DNA of 64,000 nucleotides from JALORV01 sp963707445. Lineage in GTDB: Bacteria; Pseudomonadota; Gammaproteobacteria; Burkholderiales; Burkholderiaceae_F. A program made the translations under genes and the position numbers. Position 1 is the stretch's first letter. The number at the start of each line of letters is the position of its first letter. Positions 1 to 9,601 of this stretch are shown here, piece by piece. The stretch is from NCBI GenBank assembly GCA_963707445.1, contig CAVPPW010000003.1, positions 1-64,000 of the forward strand. The letters run 5' to 3'. The notes under the pieces are model-generated. The model searched no databases. It saw only the letters and a program-made list of their open reading frames with translations, and was not told the origin of the DNA.

Positions 1-30
1 GCTGCCGGCGGTGCTCATACTGGCTGCACG

Positions 31-447
31 ATGCCGACGCTTGTTCCGACTGGACGACGTTTCCGCCGCGTTGCACGCGCACTGACGGCGCTTTGCGTGC
101 TGACAATGCTTGGCAGCAACGCGCTCGCTGCGATGGGATTGTGTCTGGTCAAAACGACACCGTCGGCGGCCGCAATGACCGCTGCCGATGAGGCACCATG
201 CGTGCAGCACGTCGAAGAAAGTAATTTGCGGAGTTCCGGCGAGACCGGCGCGAAGCATTGCCCGCAGGATGATCCCCGCGCGCAGGTACGCCTGGGCGAT
301 CTGCCCGCTGCGGCATTCATGCCGGCAATCGACAATCCGCGTCGCGTCACCGTCACGCGATCCGGCGGCGACGCTGCTCGCAACCCTGCACTCGACGACT
401 CACCGCCGACACCGCTCTACGCGCGGCTGTCGCGACTCCTGCTCTAG
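31..447 (+). CDS. Small secreted hypothetical protein upstream of cusCBA
   Basis: A 138-residue protein with a basic N-terminus and a hydrophobic stretch (about residues 17-34) ending in an AxA-type cleavage site, so probably exported. The mature part has three well-spaced cysteines (in GLCL, APCV and KHCP) and several histidines, and ends in a PPTPLYARLSRLLL tail. Small periplasmic proteins of this size often precede heavy-metal RND operons, and it sits 75 bases before the outer-membrane gene. A metal-related role is inferred from position only; I do not recognise the family. ATG at 31 is the first start that gives a complete signal peptide. Confidence 0.55.
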   Translation: MPTLVPTGRRFRRVARALTALCVLTMLGSNALAAMGLCLVKTTPSAAAMTAADEAPCVQHVEESNLRSSGETGAKHCPQDDPRAQVRLGDLPAAAFMPAIDNPRRVTVTRSGGDAARNPALDDSPPTPLYARLSRLLL

Positions 448-521
448 CCCCTCCGGTCGGCGCACGCCGTGCGCCTCGTCACCGCGCGCCGTCGCGCGCC
501 TCGTCATGACCGGAGGTTTTC

Positions 522-1805
522 GTGCAACGACATCCTGGATGCTTGCGTTTTCCGCTGCTGCTCGCGCTGCTCGCGGCCGCCGTCTGTGCGCATGCGCAGT
601 CGCCGGCCCGACCGCGGAAGGTGAGCTCGGCTCCACGCTGAAGGGCGTGCTGGCGTTCGTCGAGGCGCGCAATCCGGAGCTGCGCGCAATGACCTACGAG
701 GCGGATGCCGCCCAGCAGCGGCTGCGCGGCGCCGGCGCGCTGCCCGATCCGGTCATCCAGATGGAACTGCGCGACATTCCGTTCAGCGAACCGACGCTGT
801 CACCGGCCAATGCCGGCAATACGCGTTATCCGCTGCGGCAGATGTATCCGCTGGGCGACAAGCGCGAGCTGCGGCGCGGCATCGCGACGGCCGAGGCGTC
901 GGTGGCCGATGCGCGAGCGCGGCGCCGTGATCGCCGAGACGCGCATGCGCGCCAAGGTGGCGTACAGCCAGTACTGGTACGCGGCGCAGGCCCAGCGTGT
1001 GACCGAGGGCCTGCGGGCACTGATGGCGGACCTCGAGCAGGTCGCGCGATCGCGCTACTGCAGCGGACTCGCGCCGCAGCAGGACGTGATCAAGGCGCAG
1101 ACCGAGCTCACCAGCCTGCGCACCGACCTCGTGATGCTCGGCTCCGAACGACGCCAGGCGGCGGCGCGGCTGAACGGCGTACTGGCCCGGCCGGCCGATG
1201 CACCGCTGGCGGAGCCGCGCGAGCTGCGGCCGCTGCCCGAGCCGCGCGTTCGACTTCGCGGCGCTGATCAAGACCGCCGGCGAGCGCAGTCCGACGCTGG
1301 CGATGAACACGGCGCAGATCGCCGCGGCCGAGCGCAATGCGCAACTGATGCGCGCGAGTCGGATTCCCGATCTCGGCGTCGGCGTCGCCGTGATCCAGCA
1401 GGGCACGCGGCTGACCGACTACGAGCTGATGCTCGAAGTCAACATCCCGTGGCAGACCGACATCATCCGCGCCAACGTCAACGAGGCGCGAGGCGATGAG
1501 CGACGCGGCCGCCGCACGCCGCGAGGCGACCGCCGCGCAGCTGCAGTCCGAACTGGGCCAGAACTGGGCCGCGCTGGACGCGCTGCGCGAGCAGGGCGAG
1601 ATCGTGCGCGTCGACGCTGCTGCCGCAGGTGCAGCTGACCTTCGAGTCGGCGCTGGCCAGCTACCAGACCGGGCGCGTCGATTTCACGACGCTGCTCGAC
1701 GCGCAGCGGCAGATCCGGCGCACGCAGCTCGACTTGCTGAAGATCGAACTTGAACAGCAGATGCGGCTCGCCGAGATCGAGCGCATCGTCGGAGAGGACC
1801 TATGA
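522..1805 (+). CDS. cusC: CusC/CzcC-like TolC-family outer-membrane efflux protein (frameshifted in this sequence)
   Basis: Outer-membrane channel of a tripartite metal efflux system. A GTG start at 522 follows a GGAGG-like site in CCGGAGG and gives a leucine/alanine-rich signal peptide. TolC-type helical segments follow: NPELRAMTYEADAAQQRL, ALPDPVIQMELRD, the conserved QMYPLGDKRELR, and a C-terminal half ending QIRRTQLDLLKIELEQQMR. The frame changes near 600-640 and at about 920, 1247, 1492 and 1608. At the last four the extra base makes GCGC, CGCG, GCGC and CGCG. Removing six bases in total leaves exactly 426 codons, a normal length. The TGA at 1803-1805 overlaps the ATG of cusB, which indicates translational coupling. 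CusC versus CzcC is decided only by the neighbouring CusB/CusA features. Confidence 0.85.
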
Positions 1806-3401
1806 ACTCCACCGCGCGAACCATCGTCGTCGTCGCATTGCTTGGCGTCGCGCTTGGCGCCGGCTACTGGCTCGGGCGCGGCAACGCCGGTCCAACGCCG
1901 ACCACGGTCACCGCACCGGCCGATGCAGGCGCACCCACGAAGCCGGGCGAGCGCAAGTTGCTTTACTACCGCAACCCGATGGGCCTGCCCGACACCTCGC
2001 CGGTGCCGAAGAAGGACCCGATGGGGATGGACTACGTCCCGGTCTACGAAGGCGAGGACCAGGGCGCGCCGGGCACGGTAAAGGTGTCTGCCGACCGCAT
2101 TCAGACGCTGGGTGTGCGCACCGAAACTGTCAGCAAACGGTCGCTTGCGCGCGTCGTTCGCGCCGTCGGCACGATCGAAATCAACGAACGCGGGCAGCAT
2201 ACGGTCGCGCCGAAGTTCGAGGGCTGGATCGAGAAGCTGCACGTCAACACCACCGGCCAGGCCGTTGCTCGCGGCCAGCCGCTCGCGGAGGTCTACAGCC
2301 CCGAGCTCGTGTCCGCGCAACGCGAATATCTCATCGCGTACAAGGCGACCAAGACGCTGAGCGGTGCGGGCTCCGACGCCCAGGCGGGCGTGCAGCAGCT
2401 GGCCGCTGCGTCGCTGGAGCGTCTGCGCAACTGGGACATCAGCGAAGCAGCAGCTGGCACGACTGCGCGAAGGCGGTGAGCCGCGCCGGACGCTGACTCT
2501 CACGGCGCCTGCCTCGGGAGTGATCATCAAGGACCCGCCGGTGGCCGGGATGCGGTTCATGCCGGGCGAAGCGCTGTTCAAGATTGCCGATCTGTCGCGC
2601 GTGTGGCTGATCGCGGACGTGTTCGAGCAGGATCTTTCGCTGGTGCGGCATCGGTACGCGGGGATCGATCACTGTCAGCGCGTACTCCGACAAGGCCTTC
2701 CCCGGCGAGGTCACCTTCATCTATCCGACGCTCAACACGGAGACGCGCACGGCGCGCGTCCGCATCGAGCTCGCGAACCCGCAGGGTCAGCTGAGGCCGG
2801 GCATGTACGGCACGGTGCAGATCGAGGCCGGGCCGAAGCGCGAAGTGCTGACGGTGCCGGATTCGGCGGTGATCGACAGCGGCACGCGACAGGTGGTACT
2901 GGTCGCGCTGGGCGAGGGGCGCTTCGAGCCGCGCGACGTGAAGCTCGGCAGCCCGCGGCGAAGGCTTCGTCGAGGTGCTGTCCGGCGTGAAGGACGGCGA
3001 GACCGGTCGTCACGCGCGCGAACTTCCTGATCGACTCGGAAAGCAACCTGAAGGCGGCGCTGTCCGGATTCAACGCCGACAAGAACGTCGTCGGGCGGAG
3101 GCGCCGCGGCGACCGCGAGCGGCGAGGGCTCGGTGGTCGAGATCGACGTCGCGGGCAACCGGATCACGCTCGACCACGACCCGATTCCCGCGCTGAAGTG
3201 GTCGGCGCATGGAAATGGAGTTCGGCGTTGCGCCGGGTGCATTGCCGAAGAACCTCAAGCCCGGCGACCGGGTGAAGTTCGAGATGAAGGCGGGCAAGCC
3301 CGGCGAGTTCGTGATCACGAAGATCGAGCCGATCGCCGCGCCGAAGCCCGATCACGCCTGCCGCCGCCGCGAGCCCGAAGGCGGAAGCGCACAAGCACTG
3401 A
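1802..3401 (+). CDS. cusB: CusB periplasmic adaptor with C-terminal CusF-like metal-binding domain (frameshifted)
   Basis: Membrane fusion protein linking CusA to CusC. The N-terminus has a membrane anchor (residues about 7-24) and then the CusB signature YYRNPMGLPDTSPVPKKDPM with MGMDYVPVYEGE, a metal-binding region rich in methionine. Barrel-sandwich and beta-barrel segments follow (GWIEKLHVNTTGQAVARGQP, LTAPASGVIIKDPPVAGMRF, VWLIADVFEQDLSLVR). The last ~80 residues contain W-x-x-M-x-M and an OB-fold-like GDRVKFEMKAGKPGEFVITKIEPI, the pattern of the periplasmic Cu(I)/Ag(I) carrier CusF. Frames change at about 2454 (GAAG), 2651 (CGGC), 2957, 3006, 3093, 3213 (GCGC) and 3345 (CCCG). Removing seven bases gives 531 codons. 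It overlaps cusC by ATGA and is 10 bases from cusA. Confidence 0.88.
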
Positions 3402-3411
3402 GGAAGAGTCC

Positions 3412-6400
3412 ATGCTCGCCCGTCTGATCGACTGGTCGCTGCGCAACGTCTTCCTGGTGTTGCTGGCGACCGCGTTCGCGGTCGCCGCCGGCATCTACGC
3501 GGTGGTCAAGACGCCGGTCGACGCGATCCCCGACCTGTCCGACGTGCAGGTCATCGTGTTCACGGAGTTCCCGGGCCAGGCGCCGCAGGTGGTCGAGGAC
3601 CAGGTCACCTACCCGCTGACGACCGCGATGATCGGCGTGCCGCGCTCCAAGGTGGTGCGCGGCTTCTCGTTCTTCGGCGCCTCGTTCGTCTACATCATCT
3701 TCGAGGACGGCACCGACATCTACTGGGCGCGCTCGCGCGTGCTCGAGTACCTGAGCGCGGCCACGGCGCGGCTGCCGGCCGGCGTGTCGCCCGACGCTCG
3801 GGCCCGACGCGACCGGCGTCGGCTGGGTCTACCAGTACGCGGTGACTCGGCGCCAACCGCTCGCTCGCCGAGCTGCGCACGCTGCAGGACTGGTTCATCC
3901 GCTACCAGCTGTGGAAGGCGTCCGGCGTGTCCGAGGTGGCGTCGATCGGCGGCTTCGTGCAGCAGTACGTCGTCACGGTCGATCCGCGCAAGCTGCAGGC
4001 GTACAACCTGCCGCTGTCGAAGGTCATCGAGACGATCCGCATGAGCAACCGCGATGTCGGCGGCCGCATCGTCGAGCTGTCGGAGACCGAGTACATGGTG
4101 CGCGGCATCGGCTACCTGCGCGGCATCGCGGACCTGCGAACGCTGACCGTGCGCGCCGAGAAGGGCGTGCCGGTGCGGCTGTCGCGACATCGCGCGCATC
4201 GAACTCGCTCCGGATGAGCGGCGCGGCCTCGCCGAACTGAACGGCGACGGCGAGGTGGTCGGCGGCATCGTCGTCGCGCGCTACGGCACGCACGTCATCG
4301 ACGTGATCGACAACGTCAAGGAGCGCATCAAGGAGATCGCCACCGGCCTGCCGGAAGGCGTCAAGATCGAGACGGTGTACGACCGCTCGCAACTGATCGA
4401 GCGCGCGATCGACACGCTGAAGCGCACGCTGGCCGAGGAGGCGATGATCGTTGCGCTCGTCTGCGTCGTGTTCCTGCTGCACGCCCGCAGCGCGCTGGTC
4501 GCGATCCTGATGCTGCCGGTCGGCGTGCTGATGGCGTTCGTCGCGATGCGCTGGCTCGGCATCAACGCCAACATCATGAGCCTGGGCGGGATCGCGATCG
4601 CGATCGGCGCGATGATCGACGCGGCGATCGTGATGATCGAGAACGCGCACAAGCACCTGGAGCGCGCGCCGCCCGATGCGCGCGCGTCTGCCGCTGATCC
4701 GCGCCGCCTGCATCGAGGTCGGACCGGCGCTGTTCTTCAGCCTGCTGATCATCACGGTGTCGTTCCTGCCGGTGTTCACGCTGGAGGCGCAGGAAGGACG
4801 GATGTTCGCGCCGCTCGCGTACACGAAGACCTTCGCGATGGCGGCGTCCGCGCTGCTGTCGGTCACGCTGGTGCCGGTGCTGATGCTGCTCTTCATCCGC
4901 GGCAAGGTGATGCCGGAGAAGAAGAACCCGATCAATCGCTTCCTGATCTGGATCTACCGGCCGATCATCGACTTGGTCCTGCATCACCGCGTCGCTGACG
5001 ATCGTGGTCGCGCTGGTCGTCCTCGTCGCGACCTGGTACCCGGCGTCGCGGCTCGGCTCCGAGTTCATGCCGACGCTGAACGAAGGGACGCTCTTCTACA
5101 TGCCGACCGGGCTGCCCGGCATGTCGGTGACCAAGGCGACCGAACTGCTGCAGACGCAGGACCGCATCATCAAGAGCTTTCCCGAGGTCGAGTCGGTGTT
5201 CGGCAAGGCGGGCCGCGCGATCACGGCGACCGACCCGGCCCCGGTCGAGATGTTCGAAACCGTGATCAACCTGAAGCCCGAGTCGCAGTGGCGGCCGGGC
5301 ATGACCACCGACAAGCTGATCGCCGAGATGGACAAGGCGCTGCAGCTCCCGGGCATCGCCAACTCCTGGACGATGCCGATCCAGGCGCGCATCGACATGC
5401 TGTCGACCGGGATCCGCACGCCGGTCGGCATCAAGGTCTTCGGCACGCGACCTCGGCGAGATCGAGCGGCTGGCAAAGGAAATCGAAGCCGCGGTGAAGA
5501 CCGTGCCCGGCACGACCAGCGCGTTTGCCGAGCGGCTGACCGGCGGCTTCTACCTGAACATCGAGCCGGACTACGAGAAGCTGTCGCGCTACGGCATCCG
5601 TGTCGGCGACGTGCAGGACGTGATCGCCACCGCGCTCGGCGGCGAGATGATCACGACGACGGTCGAGGGCCGCGAGCGCTTCGGCGTCGCCGTGCGCTAT
5701 CCGCGCGACTACCGCAGCGACCCGCAGGCGATCGCCACCCAGGTGCTCGTGCCCGCCGAGGGCGAGATGGGCAGGCCGGCTCCGATGGTTCCGCTCGGCC
5801 AGCTCGCGAAGGTGAGCCTGTCGAAGGGCGCGCCGGCGATGCGCACGGAGAACGCGCAACTCGTCGCGTACATCTATGTCGACATCCGTGATCGCGACAT
5901 CGGCAGCTACGTGCGCGACGCGCAGAAGGCGGTGCGCGAGCAGGTGAACTTCCTGCCGGGCTACACGGTGCAGTGGAGCGGCCAGTTCGAGTACATGGAG
6001 CGCGCCACCGAGAAGCTGAAGCTGGTGGTGCCGCTGACGCTGGTGATCATTTTCCTGCTGCTGTACCTGAACTTCCGGCGCCTGACCGAAACGCTGATCG
6101 TGATGCTGTCGGTGCCGTTTGCGCTGGTCGGCGGCGTCTGGCTGCTGTGGCTGCTCGACTACAACCTCAGCGTGGCGGTCGCGGTCGGCTTCATCGCGCT
6201 GGCCGGCGTCGCGGCCGAGACCGGCGTCGTGATGCTGATCTACCTCGATCACGCGCTCGAGCGCATCCGCGCTGCAGCGGGCGGCGGAAGGCCGGCCGCT
6301 GACGCTGCAGGACACCTACGACGCGATCATCGAGGGCGCGGTCGAGCGCGTGCGGCCGAAGATGATGACGGTCGTCGCCATCATCGCCGGCCTGCTGCCG

Positions 6401-6574
6401 ATCATGTGGGGCACCGGAACCGGCAGCGAGGTCATGCGGCGGATCGCGGCACCGATGGTCGGCGGCATGATCTCGTCGACCGTGCTGACGCTGGTCGTGA
6501 TTCCGGCCATCTACATGATCGTGAAGAGCCGCGCGGTGCAACGTGCGGCGAGCCCGGTACCATCCGCGGCATGA
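3412..6574 (+). CDS. cusA: CusA heavy-metal RND efflux pump, inner membrane (frameshifted)
   Basis: Proton-driven RND transporter of the HME family exporting Cu(I)/Ag(I). Visible signatures are the start MLARLIDWSLRNVFLVLLAT, TPVDAIPDLSDVQVIV, VEDQVTYPLTTAMIGVP, GPDATGVGWVYQYAV, DERRGLAELNGDGEVVGGIV, and the TM4 stretch NIMSLGGIAIAIGAMIDAAI with the HME proton-relay acidic residue. C-terminal TM helices run to 6540. Frames shift at about 3797 (CCCG), 3854 (ACTC), 4190 (TCGC), 4670, 4985, 5448 (ACGC) and 6283. Removing seven bases gives 1052 codons, the usual length. Conserved spacing at SP/TLGPD and GT/DLGEIE argues for one extra base rather than two missing bases. AGGAAG precedes the ATG. 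The stop overlaps the dsbB start. Confidence 0.92.
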
Positions 6575-7077
6575 TGAGCTCGACGTTGCGCGCCGGCCTC
6601 GACCGGCTCGGAGCGCGTGTCCTTTACAGCGGCGTCGCCGTCGCCGCACTGACCCTGATCGCCGCGGCGCTCTTCATGCAGCACGTCGTGGGCCTCAATC
6701 CGTGCCCGCTGTGCATCCTGCAGCGCATCGCGTACCTGCTGCTCGCGATCGCGAGCGGGCTGGCGGCGTGGCGCGCACCGCGGACAGTGCGACCCGTCTT
6801 CGGCGTTGCGGCGCTGATCTTCGCGCTGATCGGCGCCGGCATCGCCGCCTGGCACGTGCGGCTGACAGCGATGCCCGACGTGCTTTCGTGCGGCCCGGGC
6901 CTCGGCGCCATGCTCGAGAACTTTCCGCTGACGCAGGTGCTGCCGCGCATCTTCCGCGGCAGCGGAGACTGTGCCGACGCCGCGGCCGTGCTCTTCGGCG
7001 TATCGCTCCCGGCGTGGTCGCTGGTCGGATTCCTCGTGCTGGCGCTGGTCACGATCGCCGCCATGGCGCGGCGTTAG
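6571..7077 (+). CDS. dsbB: DsbB disulfide bond formation protein
   Basis: Inner-membrane quinone reductase that reoxidises DsbA. It has four hydrophobic helices, the first periplasmic loop cysteine pair in NPCPLCILQR, the second pair as LSCGPG and GDCADA, and 168 residues, all typical. The start ATGATG at 6571 overlaps the cusA stop, so it is probably co-translated with the efflux operon. An oxidative-folding enzyme attached to a copper-export operon makes sense because copper disturbs periplasmic thiols, but that link is inference. The frame is uninterrupted, unlike the genes before it. Confidence 0.92.
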   Translation: MMSSTLRAGLDRLGARVLYSGVAVAALTLIAAALFMQHVVGLNPCPLCILQRIAYLLLAIASGLAAWRAPRTVRPVFGVAALIFALIGAGIAAWHVRLTAMPDVLSCGPGLGAMLENFPLTQVLPRIFRGSGDCADAAAVLFGVSLPAWSLVGFLVLALVTIAAMARR

Positions 7078-7263
7078 GTCCCGCCCTCCAGGCGACGCGA
7101 GCGCGGACTGCGCTCACTTGCCCGCCTTTCCGGTTTCTCTTACACCTCGTTACAGCCGTCGCAGTTGCGAAACTGACACGCGGTCGGCCTGCTCTCCTAC
7201 GCTGCCGTTCACATATCGAGCGCGACCGCACCTGCGGCGCCTCGAACCCGAGGAGAGTGGACG

Positions 7264-8221
7264 ATGAAGAAGATCAAGGCGACGCAGAAGCTGGTCGCGC
7301 TGCTGGACTTCCGCGTCATGGTGCTCGCCGTGGCGGCGGCGCTGAGCTTTGCCGCTGGCGCCAGTGATGCGCGCGACGGCGCTGCGCATCGGCAGCATGC
7401 GACGGGGGCGCACAGCGGCGGCACGACGAGCGTTCAGCGCAGCCGCGGCGCCGATGGCGCGGTCGATGCCACGCGCACCGGGCGCAATGGCGGCACGACG
7501 ACCGTCGATCGCTTCCGCGACGGCAACGGCACGACCGACGCCCGCATCACGGGTCCGCATGGCGGCGTCAGCACGGTCGACCGCAGCCGCGGCAGCTGAC
7601 GGACTCGTCGACAAGACGGTGACCGGACCCAACGGCAAGGCCATCACGACGGATCGGACGCGCGGGGCCGATGGCCTCGTCGACAAGACAGATCACCGGC
7701 CCGAACGGCGGTGTCAGCACGGTCGACCGCAGCCGCGGCAGTGACGGTCTCGTCGACAAGACGACGACCGGACCGAACGGCAAGACCGTCACGACGGATC
7801 GGACGCGCGGGGCCGATGGACTCGTCGACAAGACAATCACCGGACCGAACGGCCAGCGCGCCGATCGTCGACCGCAGCCGCGGGACCGACGGCATCGTCG
7901 ACACGACCGTGACGGGCCCGAAGGGCACGACGACGTTCGATCGCAATCGCGGCACCGACGGTGCGATCGACACGGTTCGCACTGGGCCGCAACGGCGGCG
8001 TCAGTACCGTCGACCGCGCGCGCGGCAGCGACGGCCTGATCGACAAGACAGTGACCGGGCCGAAGGGCGGTGTGACGACGGTCGACCGCAGCCGCGGCAG
8101 CGACGGCGCGATCGACTCGCTGACCACCGGACCGCAGGGCGGCACCACGTGGATCGACCGCAGCCGCAATGCCGACGGCACGACCAATCGCACGGTGACC
8201 ACCACGCCGGCGGCGAAGTAA
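7264..8221 (+). CDS. Secreted protein made of 24-residue tandem repeats (frameshifted)
   Basis: Unrecognised exported protein. A GGAGAG site precedes ATG 7264. The N-terminus MKKIKATQKLVALLDFRVMV continues into an alanine-rich signal peptide (cleavage near ASDARDG). The rest is built from repeats of about 24 residues with the pattern DGLVDKT-TGPNGK-TTDRTRGA, about twelve copies, rich in Gly, Asp, Thr and Arg. There are no cysteines and no recognisable catalytic motif, so a surface or beta-solenoid-like structural role is possible but unproven. Extra bases at about 7595 (AGCT), 7690 (ACAG), 7853 and 7993 break the frame. Sister repeats show the expected sequence, so these are single insertions. 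Removing four bases gives 318 codons. Confidence 0.7.
7594..8190 (+). repeat. 72-bp tandem coding repeats
   Basis: Direct repeats with a 72-base period, each encoding one 24-residue unit (DGLVDKT...TGPNGG...TVDRSRG). Copies differ mainly at third codon positions (GACCGGACCCAACGGC versus CACCGGACCGAACGGC), so selection has kept the protein repeat. They lie wholly inside the coding region and have no spacers of unique sequence. Confidence 0.85.
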
Positions 8222-8310
8222 GCGCCGCACAGCGGTGTCGTACGGCGGGCGCCACGGCGCCCGCTTTGCGTTGGTCGAGGGAGCGCTAGGTGGCTGGTTA
8301 GACTCCGGCC

Positions 8311-9565
8311 ATGCATGTTTGCGTGATCGGTGCCGGGGTCGTTGGCCTGACGACAGCCTATTTCCTGCAGGCGGAACGCCACACGGTCACCGTGGTCGAC
8401 CGCGCGCCGACCGTCGCGGAAGGGGCCAGTGGCGCCAACGGTGCGCAGCTCGGTTATTCGCTGATCAGCCCAGCGGGGACATCGACGCTGCGGTCGCTGC
8501 TGATGCGCGATCCGACGCTGCGGTTTCACCCACGCCTTGATGCGCAGCAGTGGAGATGGACGTTAGCCCGCCTTCGTGCGGGCCGCGCTCCGGGGATGAC
8601 GGCGACCATGATGGCGCTCGCTCGACTCGCCGAACTGTCGCGCGAATTCCTCGAACCGTTGATCGAAGGCGAAGGCATCGCCTGCCACTTCACGCGCGGC
8701 GGGCGGTTGCTGCTGTATGCCGACGCCGACTGGTTTGCAAAAGCGCGGCTCGATGCGGAGTATCAGGCGACGCGGGGACTGCACCTGCGCGCGCTGACGG
8801 CCGAGCAGTGTGTCCATCATGAGCCCGCGCTCGAAGCCTTCGGCAAGCGCATTGCCGGCGGCATCCTGACTGTCAACGATGCGGTCGCCGACTGCGGCGC
8901 GTTCTGCGCTCAGCTGGCGCAGCTGCTCGCACACCGCGGCGTCGAGTTCACACTCGGCCGGGCGATCGAACGCTTTGATGTCGTCAACGGCGAGGTGCGC
9001 GCGTTGATCACCTCGGACGCGAGCGCATCCAATGGGTCAGCACCGATGCGCGCCGACGCCTATGTGCTGGCAGCCGGAGCGCAATCGGGCGCGCTGGCCG
9101 CAACGGCAGGGATCAAGCTGCCGATCTGCGCGGTAAAAGGCTACTCGATCACGGTCAAGCCGCACGACGCTCCGCTGCCGAGGATCCCGTTCACCGATAC
9201 ACGCCGCCAGATCGCCTTTGTCCCTCTCGGCGATCGTGTGCGCGTCTCGGGATTCGCCGAAGTCGGCGCTGATCCGGACTCGATCCCGCCGGCCCGCGTC
9301 GCCGCTCTGCTCGCCGCGGCGCGCGATGCGCTCGGCTACCACACCGTCGACGGCGACCTGCGGCAGCGGACCGGGCTGCGGCCCGCGACACCGAGCGGGC
9401 GGCCGATCATCGGACGCACGACGATCGCCAACCTGGTGCTGAACACCGGCCACGGCGCACTGGGCTGGACACTTGCCGCCGGCAGCGCGCGGCTCGTCTG
9501 CGATGCGATCGCGCGCCGTGGCCCGACCATCGACTCGACGCCATACGCGCTGCGACGAGCACTAG
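8311..9565 (+). CDS. FAD-dependent D-amino-acid dehydrogenase (DadA-like)
   Basis: DAO-family flavoenzyme that oxidatively deaminates amino acids. The Rossmann motif is at the N-terminus (MHVCVIGAGVVGLTTAYFL, with VVDRAPT after it), followed by EGASGANGAQLGYS, typical of DadA (GTSYANAG region). Near the C-terminus are GLRPATPSGRPIIGRT and NTGHGALGWTLAAGSARLV. Without correction the frame runs on to 9837, deep inside the next gene. A one-base shift near 9553 (CTGC, a CTG/CTC-type doublet) brings in TAG at 9563-9565 and gives 417 residues, a normal length. The aminotransferase follows 36 bases later, suggesting joint amino-acid catabolism. The substrate is unknown. Confidence 0.82.
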
Positions 9566-9601
9566 AAGACTCGCCGCCGGCGTCGCGCCTATCATCGGTC
9601 C

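Noticed and set aside
522..6574. Degraded pseudogenes of the cus operon (and of ligD/ku)
   Set aside because: Apart from single-base shifts, all catalytic and structural motifs are intact, there are no internal stops in the corrected frames, and corrected lengths are exact. Real decay would also show missense changes and larger deletions.
7594..8190. CRISPR-like array
   Set aside because: The 72-base repeats are contiguous, encode protein, and have no unique spacers.
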